Origin: Candidatus Saccharimonadota bacterium | GTDB taxonomy: Bacteria > Patescibacteriota > Saccharimonadia > Saccharimonadales > Saccharimonadaceae | Direction of reading: 5' to 3' | Length of the DNA stretch: 5,337 nucleotides | Assembly (NCBI GenBank): GCA_009777365.1 | Contig: WRLZ01000052.1 | Coordinates: forward strand, 1 to 5,337 | In this document: positions 1 through 5,029 of the stretch, piece by piece | How the letters are laid out: every line of letters starts with the position of its first letter | How positions within the stretch are numbered: position 1 is the stretch's first letter | Made by a program: the position numbers and the translations under genes | Notes under the pieces: model-generated | Database searches by the model: none | The model's input: the letters and a program-made list of their open reading frames with translations, nothing else | Told to the model about the DNA's origin: nothing

Positions 1-1
1 A

Positions 2-94
2 GCGGAGGATTCATTGATGATAGAACTGATCAGTAGGACATTAGGGGGCAGAAATAGGCATCGGCAGAGCCGAGAAGAGCAAGGAGGAAAATAA
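2..94 (+). CDS. Possible C-terminal tail of an upstream gene (partial)
   Basis: The second reading frame is open from the window edge to a TAA at 92-94 and encodes about 30 residues ending in a basic, polar tail (ISRTLGGRNRHRQSREEQ, then GGK). I do not recognise the protein. The main support is that its stop shares one base with the first glyA ATG (TAATG, 92-96), a typical arrangement for translationally coupled genes, and that the glyA Shine-Dalgarno would lie inside it. Against it, the stretch is short, and another frame (positions 1-36, ending in TAG) could equally be the end of the upstream gene, which would leave about 57 bases of untranslated leader. Confidence 0.35.
   Translation, partial: AEDSLMIELISRTLGGRNRHRQSREEQGGK
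61..73 (+). other. Small perfect hairpin before the glyA ribosome site
   Basis: TCGGC (61-65) pairs with GCCGA (69-73) around an AGA loop, a five-pair GC-rich stem ending about 8 bases before the first glyA Shine-Dalgarno. No T-run follows, so it is not a standard intrinsic terminator. It may be incidental or may influence access to the ribosome site. Confidence 0.3.
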
Positions 95-110
95 TGTTTT
101 ATTGGGAGGA
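81..110 (+). promoter_or_regulatory. Two successive Shine-Dalgarno sites for two in-frame glyA starts
   Basis: AAGGAGGA at 81-88 lies about 6 bases before the ATG at 94. A second strong site, GGGAGGA at 104-110, lies about 8 bases before an in-frame ATG at 118. Both are near-ideal anti-16S matches at good spacing, so translation could begin at either codon. The second site is itself translated (codons for W-E-E) if the first start is used. The two products would differ by eight residues (MFYWEEKV). Confidence 0.75.
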
Positions 111-1521
111 AAAAGTTATGAAATCTGTGGATAAACCTGGGGAAAACCTGGGGAAAACATGTGGAAAAGACTGTGGAAAGCTTTATGAGGACAAATGGAT
201 CTTTGATCTGATAAATGAGGAAACAGAGAGGCAAAGGGATGGGCTTGAGCTGATTCCGAGTGAAAATTATGTTTCAAGGGAAGTTCTACTGGCTACAGGT
301 TCGGTGTTTACAAATAAATACTCTGAGGGATACCCGAGTTTCAAGGGGCTCCTGGAATATGATGATGATAAAATTGCGGAAGAAATTTTGCCAAGTAGGA
401 GATATTATGGTGGGCAGGAAAATACGGATCGGGTTGAGCGGTTGGCGATTGCTAGGGCTTGCAGGATGTTTGGGGCGGATCATGCGAACGTGCAACCGCA
501 CTCGGGAGCGCAGGCGAATATGGCGGTGTATTATGCTTGGATGGAGCCAGGGGATACGATTCTGGGGATGGACCTGGGGCATGGTGGGCACTTGACGCAT
601 GGGGCGCCGGTGACGCAGGCGGCGAAGGTTTATAATTTCGTGCGGTATGGGCAGAAAGATATTACGACGGGTGAGATTGATTATGATGAATTGGAAAGGG
701 TGGCTCTTGCTGAGAAGCCAAAAATTGTTCTGGTAGGATATTCGGCGTATTCGAGGATCCCGGACTTTAAGAGAGTGGCGGAGATTGGGAATAAAGTCGG
801 GGCGCTACTAATGGCGGATATGGCGCATGTGGCGGGGTTGATTGTCGGAGGGGCGCATCCGAATCCGTTTGATTTTGGGTTCCACGTGATTACGACGACG
901 ACGCATAAGACTTTGCGCGGGCCACGCGGAGGGCTTATTTTGACTAAGGGGAAAGTTGGTAATCCGCTGAAGAAGCCAGAAAAGACTATTGAGAATATTC
1001 CGACGTTGATTGATCGTGCGGTGTTTCCGGGAACGCAGGGCGGACCGCTTGAGCATATTATTGCGGCGAAGGCGGTGGCGTTTCGAGAGGCCTTGCAACC
1101 TGAGTTTAAGGATTATGCCAAGCAGGTGGTGAAGAATGCCAAGAGGTTGGCGGATGAGATGCAGAAGCTTGGGTTTGTGCTGATTTCGGGAGGAACGGAT
1201 AATCATTTGATATTGGCGGATGTGAAGAAGAGTTTTGATGTCGGGGGTGCGGAGGCGGAGGTGGCGATTGATAAGATCGGGCTGAGCCTAAATAAGAACG
1301 CAATTCCGGATGATCCGTTGCCGCCGTTTAGGCCGAGTGGAATTAGGATTGGAACTCCAGCGATTACGACGAGGGGGCTGATGGAGGATGATATGGTTCA
1401 GTTGGCGAAATGGCTGAAGGGTGCGATTGAGGCTAGGGATGATGAGATGAAATTGGCGGAGTTGCGCGAGGAAGTAAAAGAACTAGCGAGGAAGTTTCCG
1501 CTTCCGAGTGATAGGGGGTAA
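94..1521 (+). CDS. glyA: Serine hydroxymethyltransferase (SHMT)
   Basis: PLP-dependent cytosolic enzyme that interconverts serine + THF and glycine + 5,10-methylene-THF. Family landmarks are in order: ELIPSEN (residues 52-58, usually ELIASEN), NKYSEGYP (74-81), RYYGG (103-107), NVQPHSGAQAN (132-142), the DMAHVAGL aspartate (D242) and histidine (H245) near the cofactor, the Schiff-base lysine K272 in TTTTHKT, FPGTQGGPL (311-319) and SGIRIGTPAIT with the carboxylate-binding arginine R418. At 475 residues it is longer than the usual 415-430. About 28 extra residues lie at the N-terminus, encoded by DnaA-box-like repeats, and about 19 between P81 and the RYYGG tyrosines. Starts at 94 and 118 both have strong ribosome sites. 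No in-frame ATG, GTG or TTG near the usual family start (about residue 29) would remove the extension. The gene is followed at 6 bases by folA, a shared folate operon. Catalytic residues look intact. Confidence 0.96.
   Translation: MFYWEEKVMKSVDKPGENLGKTCGKDCGKLYEDKWIFDLINEETERQRDGLELIPSENYVSREVLLATGSVFTNKYSEGYPSFKGLLEYDDDKIAEEILPSRRYYGGQENTDRVERLAIARACRMFGADHANVQPHSGAQANMAVYYAWMEPGDTILGMDLGHGGHLTHGAPVTQAAKVYNFVRYGQKDITTGEIDYDELERVALAEKPKIVLVGYSAYSRIPDFKRVAEIGNKVGALLMADMAHVAGLIVGGAHPNPFDFGFHVITTTTHKTLRGPRGGLILTKGKVGNPLKKPEKTIENIPTLIDRAVFPGTQGGPLEHIIAAKAVAFREALQPEFKDYAKQVVKNAKRLADEMQKLGFVLISGGTDNHLILADVKKSFDVGGAEAEVAIDKIGLSLNKNAIPDDPLPPFRPSGIRIGTPAITTRGLMEDDMVQLAKWLKGAIEARDDEMKLAELREEVKELARKFPLPSDRG
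126..180 (+). repeat. Array of five DnaA-box-like 9-mers inside the 5' end of glyA
   Basis: Five 9-mers in the same orientation start at 126, 138, 149, 160 and 172 (steps 12, 11, 11, 12). They are TGTGGATAA, TGGGGAAAA, TGGGGAAAA, TGTGGAAAA and TGTGGAAAG. The first is an exact reverse complement of the classic DnaA box TTATCCACA, the fourth matches the common variant TTTTCCACA, and the others differ by one or two bases. Near-helical-turn spacing in one orientation is what a cooperative DnaA filament site would look like. The array is also translated, giving the repetitive non-family residues VDKPGENLGKTCGKDCGK. It could be part of a replication origin, a DnaA-controlled regulatory site for glyA-folA, or a repeat that is simply coding. 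DnaA binding is inferred from the match only. Confidence 0.65.
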
Positions 1522-1527
1522 GCGAAG

Positions 1528-2013
1528 ATGGTTCTCAAAATGATAGCGGCGGTGGGAGAGAATCTTGAGCTTGGTAAGAAGGATGGGCTGATATGGCACC
1601 TGCCGGGGGATCTCAAGTTCTTCAAGAGGACGACGGGTAAGGATGCGATGGTTATGGGAGATAGGACTTTTCATTCGTTGCCGGGAATGTTGCCGGGGCG
1701 TAAGCATATAGTTTTGACGCAAGATAGGGATGAGAAATTCCCTGAAGGAGTTGAGGTTTTTTACTCGTTGGATGACTTTATGAAGGAGTATTCTGGACGA
1801 GAGGAGACGGTTTGGGTTGTGGGCGGTGGGATGATTTACAAATTGTTTTTGCCATTGGTCCAGGAATTGTATTTGACGGAGATTGAGGCGAGCGACGACA
1901 CGGCGGAGGTTTATTTTCCGGAGTTCTCCCGCGATGATTTTGCACGAGAAGTCTTGGGGAGTGGGGAGGACAATGGTGTGGGGTATAGTTTTGTGAGGTA
2001 TACTAGGAGATAG
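1528..2013 (+). CDS. folA: Dihydrofolate reductase (DHFR)
   Basis: NADPH-dependent reduction of dihydrofolate to tetrahydrofolate; cytosolic and single-domain, 161 residues, normal for bacterial DHFR (about 160). Visible landmarks are the N-terminal strand [24 protein letters not shown] (22-33) with the catalytic acid D28, [10 protein letters not shown] with the folate-binding arginine R58, VVGGGMIY (97-104) for the cofactor, and YLTEIEA with T117. Unusual detail: positions that in E. coli DHFR are R44 and R98 near the NADPH 2'-phosphate read D45 (MGDRTF) and M102 (GGGM); R46 is next door and could compensate. The ATG follows the glyA stop by 6 bases and its ribosome site (AGGGGG, 1513-1518) lies in the last glyA codons, so the two genes are very likely co-transcribed and coupled. 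SHMT and DHFR work in the same thymidylate/folate cycle. Confidence 0.95.
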   Translation: MVLKMIAAVGENLELGKKDGLIWHLPGDLKFFKRTTGKDAMVMGDRTFHSLPGMLPGRKHIVLTQDRDEKFPEGVEVFYSLDDFMKEYSGREETVWVVGGGMIYKLFLPLVQELYLTEIEASDDTAEVYFPEFSRDDFAREVLGSGEDNGVGYSFVRYTRR

Positions 2014-2056
2014 ACGAAGTAGATTGGTGGGTGGAAAGAAAAAAGGAATTAGTGAT

Positions 2057-2916
2057 ATGAATGAGTTAGAGTTGAAGAAAAATACCCATCTGTTTGATGA
2101 AATAAAACAAGTCGATGAAGACGGGAATGAATATTGGTCGGCGCGGGATTTGCAGAAGAGACTAGGGTATGGCACCTATGAGAAATTTGAAAATGTCATA
2201 GACAAGGCGAAAACCTCGTTGGCCAATAGTGAACTGGAATTAGACATAAAAGTGCAATTTCGCCAAGCGGTGAAACGGCACCTACGTAGCAACCAGTATG
2301 GGGAGTATTACCAGGAAAAAACTGACTACCATCTAACTAGATACGCCTGCTATCTTATCGCCCAGAATGGCGACTCTACGAAGACTGAGATTGCCACTGC
2401 ACAGAGTTATTTTGCAGTTCAGACTTACAGACAGGAAGAGATAGATTCTATGACTGATGACCAGAAACGACTTTATATTCGCAGACAAGTAGCTGATGAG
2501 AATACGAAGTTGTTTGATGCAGCCAAGAATTGTGGCGTAGAGAGCGTTCCGATTTTGCAGAATTTAATAATGAGGGATATAAAGGTCTTTATGGAGGATT
2601 AACTGCTAGGCAGATTGCCAGGAAAAAGAGCATAGGGAAAGATTCAGTGTTAGACAGGGCTGGGACTACGGAGTTGGTGGCGAATTTGTTTCGCATAACG
2701 CAGACCCAAGATAGATTGGTCGTAAGCCCAGTAGATGGTAAGAATAAGGCTGGTAAGGTGCACAAAGAGGTTGGAGAGACCGTTCGGCATGCTATTGAGA
2801 AGATTGGCGGCACAATGCCTGAAGATCTGGCGCCAGAAAAAGATATAAAACTATTGAAAAAAGAAATGGAGAAGAAGGGCCAACTACACGATTCTTCAAA
2901 GAAGATAGCTGACTAG
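2057..2916 (+). pseudogene. dinD: DinD-family protein (DNA-damage-inducible protein D), frameshifted
   Basis: The first part (2057-2602) gives 181 residues with DinD/BRO-like landmarks: [13 protein letters not shown] (26-38), [28 protein letters not shown] (90-106), and [14 protein letters not shown]. Around residue 165 the family sequence leaves this frame and continues in the -1 frame as [20 protein letters not shown], then GTTELVANLFRITQT and the C-terminal IGGTMPEDL region, ending with TAG at 2914-2916. Restoring one base near 2549-2551 gives an unbroken protein of about 286 residues (VESVPDFAEF...), a normal DinD length. The start at 2057 is chosen because AAGGA (2043-2047) is well spaced. 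E. coli DinD is SOS-induced and modulates RecA; its role here is unknown. No LexA-like box is evident in the 43 bases upstream. The gene lacks the G excess of its neighbours (12 G and 14 C in 2281-2340, versus 25 and 10 in 601-660), suggesting recent transfer. An assembly or sequencing indel is possible, in which case the gene is intact. Confidence 0.82.
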
Positions 2917-4070
2917 GAGATGGAAGAGCGGGGGAGGATTGAGAAGTCGAGGGGGTTGGCGTAGGGTTGGTTCTCTTTGGTTTGGAAGAAGCTGGCGGAG
3001 GCGATCATGGCGGCGTTGTCGGTGCAGTACTTTAGAGGCGGCATTCGCTTCAGTCGGAATGAATCCTCCTTCGCTACCAAGCCACCCCTGCTACGCGGGG
3101 ACCCCGGTATTGAGCCTGCGGCGCTCACTTTGTTCGCAGGAGAAAAAGTTTTTTGTATTTCTTCGCGGAGAGCACGGTTGGCGGCGACGCCGCCGGCGAG
3201 CATGATGGTGCGTGCCCCGAGCTTTTCTTGGGCGGTTTTCATATTACGCGCTAGAGTACGAACGGCGGTTTGCTCAAAGCTTTTGGCTAGGAGAGCCTTT
3301 TGTTCGTGGGTTAGTTTGTCTGCAAGCTCGAAAGATGGGTAATCGATACCGACACCGGCTAGGTTTTGGGCGGTGCGGAGGACTGCGGTCTTGAGGCCGG
3401 AGAAGCTGAAGTCGAGTTGGCCGTCGAAGGGTTTGGCAGGATCGGGTTTTAATTTGGCGATTGGGAGGCTAATGATTTCGCCGTGATATTCGCTCGCGAT
3501 TTTGGAGATTTCGGGGCCGCCGGGATAGGGAAGGCCGAGGATGCGGGCGACTTTGTCAAAGACTTCGCCGACAGCGTCGTCGCGAGTGCTGCTGATAATT
3601 TCAAAATCCGAATGAGAAGACTGGAAGAGGATTTGGGTGTGGCCGCCTGAGACGACGAGAGATAGGATTGGAAAGTCTATTTTTTGGGGGCTTTGTTCGT
3701 TCTCGAGCTCGAGGAAGTTGGCGTAGATATGGCCCTTGATATGATGGACGGAGATTAGGGGCTTTTTATATACGATGGCAAGAGTTCGGGCGGCGAGGGT
3801 GCCGATCATGAGGGCGCCGATGAGGCCTGGCTGGGAGGTGACGGCAATGGCGTCGATGGAATCCCAGCCGCCAGCTCTTTCGACGGCTTCATTGATTACG
3901 ACGTTGATGCTTTCGAGGTGGCTGCGCGCGGCAATTTCGGGGACGACTCCGCCGAAGGATTTGTGTAGGTCGATTTGCGAGGCGATGACGTTGGAGATAA
4001 CACGCGGGCCGTTTTCGACTACGGCTGCGGCGGTTTCATCACAACTGGTTTCAATGCCTAGAATTTTCAT
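2913..4070 (-). CDS. tsaD: tRNA N6-threonylcarbamoyladenosine (t6A37) transferase subunit TsaD
   Basis: Kae1/Qri7/TsaD-family ATPase that transfers the threonylcarbamoyl group from TC-AMP to A37 of ANN-decoding tRNAs, working with TsaB and TsaE (not in this window). Landmarks are MKILGIETSCDETAAAVV at the N-terminus, SFGGVVPEIAARSHLE (38-53), PGLIGALMIG (81-90), metal-binding HHIKGH with H110 and H114, SGGHTQ (141-146), GEVFDKVARILGLPYPGGP, FSFSGLKTAV, AGGVAANRALR (292-302) and CTDNAAM with metal ligand D351. Length is 385 against about 335-350 usual. Much of the excess lies between residues about 306 and 346, where 46 residues separate the GGVAANRALR motif from CTDN, instead of about 22. Core motifs are complete, so it should be active if the loop is tolerated. 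It is monocistronic on the - strand, convergent with dinD (stop codons overlap) and divergent from the dsbA-like gene. Its ATG has no strong Shine-Dalgarno, but its promoters are excellent. Confidence 0.95.
   Translation of the reverse strand: MKILGIETSCDETAAAVVENGPRVISNVIASQIDLHKSFGGVVPEIAARSHLESINVVINEAVERAGGWDSIDAIAVTSQPGLIGALMIGTLAARTLAIVYKKPLISVHHIKGHIYANFLELENEQSPQKIDFPILSLVVSGGHTQILFQSSHSDFEIISSTRDDAVGEVFDKVARILGLPYPGGPEISKIASEYHGEIISLPIAKLKPDPAKPFDGQLDFSFSGLKTAVLRTAQNLAGVGIDYPSFELADKLTHEQKALLAKSFEQTAVRTLARNMKTAQEKLGARTIMLAGGVAANRALREEIQKTFSPANKVSAAGSIPGSPRSRGGLVAKEDSFRLKRMPPLKYCTDNAAMIASASFFQTKENQPYANPLDFSILPRSSIS
3040..3130 (-). repeat. Putative in-frame inserted element inside tsaD
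   Basis: This stretch encodes about residues 314-343 (KVSAAGSIPGSPRSRGGLVA followed by KEDSFRLKRM), which have no counterpart in the usual TsaD loop between the GGVAANR strand and CTDN. Its composition is reversed: on the + strand 3041-3130 has 22 G and 33 C, whereas tsaD elsewhere is G-rich on that strand (24 G and 13 C in 3481-3540). It contains a hairpin-forming core, CCCC(T)GC-TAC-GCGGGG at 3085-3100, overlapped by GGGGACCCC at 3097-3105. It resembles protein-coding palindromic elements in principle, such as those of Rickettsia. No terminal repeats or target duplication could be defined, so the boundaries are approximate. Confidence 0.55.
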
Positions 4071-4086
4071 AATATTTTGTGCTTAA

Positions 4087-4101
4087 GGGAATATTATCCC
4101 C
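4087..4101 (-). other. Short hairpin at the expected 5' end of the tsaD mRNA
   Basis: Read on the - strand, GGGGAT pairs with ATTCCC around an AAT loop (six pairs, one of them G-T). It begins right after the downstream -10 box, so transcripts from the upstream promoter would carry it at their very 5' end. It could protect the mRNA end or be incidental. The same bases are part of the 10-base promoter repeats. Confidence 0.3.
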
Positions 4102-4140
4102 ATTATACCCTATTATATCACAGGTTGTCAAATTTGTCAA
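4102..4140 (-). promoter_or_regulatory. Two overlapping consensus sigma70-type promoters for tsaD
   Basis: On the - strand there are two perfect -35 hexamers TTGACA (4140-4135 and 4131-4126) and two perfect -10 hexamers TATAAT (4117-4112 and 4107-4102). The first pair is separated by 17 bases and the second by 18, so both promoters are near-ideal and offset by about 9-10 bases. The upstream -10 also has an extended TGA motif directly before TATAAT. Start sites are expected near 4105 and 4095, giving a leader of only about 25-35 bases. No terminator or operator is obvious. These are the strongest promoter matches in the window. Confidence 0.88.
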
Positions 4141-4210
4141 GGGAAAACGGGGATTTTGGGTGGTTTTTGGGGAGATATTAGGTGGTGTGGGGTGGGATTA
4201 TGCGGGGGAG
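4141..4210 (+). other. Extremely G-rich intergenic tract between divergent promoters
   Basis: Bases 4141-4240 contain about 46 G and 5 C on the + strand. G-runs at 4141-4143, 4149-4152, 4158-4160 and 4169-4172 (gaps of 5, 5 and 8 bases) could form a loose three-tetrad G-quadruplex. Further runs follow at 4189-4192, 4194-4196 and 4204-4208. The tract lies upstream of both tsaD and dsbA-like promoters, so it would not be in either transcript. It may affect DNA structure or be an extreme case of the local strand bias. I see no gene in it. Confidence 0.4.
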
Positions 4211-4214
4211 TTCT

Positions 4215-4243
4215 TTGACTTTTGAGAGGGGATGTGCTAGACT
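4215..4243 (+). promoter_or_regulatory. Promoter of the dsbA-like gene, possibly giving leaderless mRNA
   Basis: TTGACT (4215-4220) and TAGACT (4238-4243) are separated by 17 bases, with an extended -10 TGC (4235-4237) immediately before the -10 hexamer. Each hexamer is close to consensus. Transcription should begin about 4249-4252, at or a few bases from the ATG at 4253. Confidence 0.65.
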
Positions 4244-4252
4244 TGGGATATT

Positions 4253-4987
4253 ATGAGTGAGAGAATGAAGAAGATAATAATGTGGAGTGTGATTGGGTTA
4301 TTGGCGGTGGGGGCGATTGTTGGGTTGGTGATACTTTCCAATAGGAAGAGTATGGACTACGATCCGCGGGAGGTGCATTTTGCGAATGATTCGAATGGGC
4401 AGATTGATGAGCATTATTTTGGGAATTTGGATTCGGAGGTGGTGTTGGTGGAGTATGGGAGCTTTCAGTGTCCGGCTTGTGCTACAGCCAGCACGAGGAT
4501 TCAGGCGTTGAAGGATGAGTATGGAGATAGGGTTTTGTTTATTTTTCGGAACTTTCCACTTTCAAACCAGCCAAATTCGAGGGCTGCGGCTGCCGCGGTA
4601 GAGGCGGCGGGGCTACAGGGGAAATATTGGGAAATGCACAATTTGGTTTTTGCTAGGCAAAGCGAATGGTCAAGGAGCAGTGCACAGAGAAGGGCTGAGC
4701 AGTTTCGGGGTTATGCGGAAGGTTTGGGGCTAGATATTGAAGAATGGAATAGGGATTTTGCGTCGAACCGCGTGCGGGATAAAATCAACTTTGACTTGGC
4801 GTTGGGGCGAGAGGATAATGTGGAGGGAACGCCGTTTTTCTTGCTGAACGGGCGAGCATTGACTCCGCAAGAATGGGGAAATGATTCGAGGCTCCGACAG
4901 GTTTTGGATGAAGAAATCGCGAGGGTGGCGGCTGAAAATGCGGTAGGTAACAATAACAGCGCATCTGGCGATGCTGACCAAGATTAG
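4253..4987 (+). CDS. Membrane-anchored DsbA/BdbD-like thiol-disulfide oxidoreductase
   Basis: Predicted extracytoplasmic thioredoxin-fold protein (DSBA/Thioredoxin_4 family) that would form or exchange disulfides in exported proteins. Residues 7-29 are a basic start followed by one hydrophobic segment (IIMWSVIGLLAVGAIVGLVI), a signal anchor or uncleaved signal peptide without a lipobox. The thioredoxin domain starts near residue 60 (VVLVEYGSFQCPAC) with active-site C73-P-A-C76. The helical insertion spans about 105-180, with the family-typical FRNFPLSNQPNSRAAAAAVEAA and YWEMHNLVF. The cis-proline loop is EGTPFFLLNG with T193-P194. The Asn/Ser/Asp-rich tail (230-244) looks disordered. Length, 244 residues, is normal. 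No redox partner (VKOR or DsbB) lies in the window. The start at 4253 has little Shine-Dalgarno support and may be leaderless; Met5 at 4265 has a purine-rich GAGAGA directly before it and is an alternative. aspS follows 42 bases on. Confidence 0.9.
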   Translation: MSERMKKIIMWSVIGLLAVGAIVGLVILSNRKSMDYDPREVHFANDSNGQIDEHYFGNLDSEVVLVEYGSFQCPACATASTRIQALKDEYGDRVLFIFRNFPLSNQPNSRAAAAAVEAAGLQGKYWEMHNLVFARQSEWSRSSAQRRAEQFRGYAEGLGLDIEEWNRDFASNRVRDKINFDLALGREDNVEGTPFFLLNGRALTPQEWGNDSRLRQVLDEEIARVAAENAVGNNNSASGDADQD

Positions 4988-4996
4988 TGGTTGATT

Positions 4997-5015
4997 GAAG
5001 TTATTAGAAGTTATT
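4997..5015 (+). repeat. Short direct repeat in the dsbA-like/aspS gap
   Basis: GAAGTTATT occurs at 4997-5005 and again at 5007-5015, one base apart, just before the aspS ribosome site. It may be a replication-slippage duplication. I see no terminator in this 42-base gap, so the two genes may be co-transcribed. Confidence 0.45.
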
Positions 5016-5029
5016 GAAAAAGGGGTATT

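Noticed and set aside
4..15. GGAGGATTCATT at 4-15 repeated on the - strand at 3069-3058 within the tsaD insertion
   Set aside because: A shared 12-mer is expected about once by chance in a window of this size, and the match does not extend on either side.
14..42. A glyA promoter (TTGATG, 17 bases, GACATT)
   Set aside because: The -10 match is poor, and the region may be the coding tail of an upstream gene.
1483..2175. A 230-codon open frame on the - strand across folA
   Set aside because: It is antisense to a clear DHFR gene and spans the glyA-folA and folA-dinD junctions. Its sequence is low-complexity and basic, and the openness follows from the strong base bias of folA codons.
2530..2916. 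The second dinD segment as an independent small gene
   Set aside because: It has no credible start codon with a ribosome site, and its first conserved residues continue the DinD family sequence from the other frame.
3038..3122. GCCGC copies at both ends of the tsaD insertion as a target-site duplication
   Set aside because: The copies are 80 bases apart, not a multiple of three, so simple insertion there would have broken the frame. Five-base GC matches are also common.
2939..3342. Overlapping + strand open frames opposite the tsaD C-terminus
   Set aside because: They are Arg/Trp/Ser-rich with no ribosome site and lie opposite conserved TsaD motifs. Their openness is mentioned only as a property of the inserted segment.
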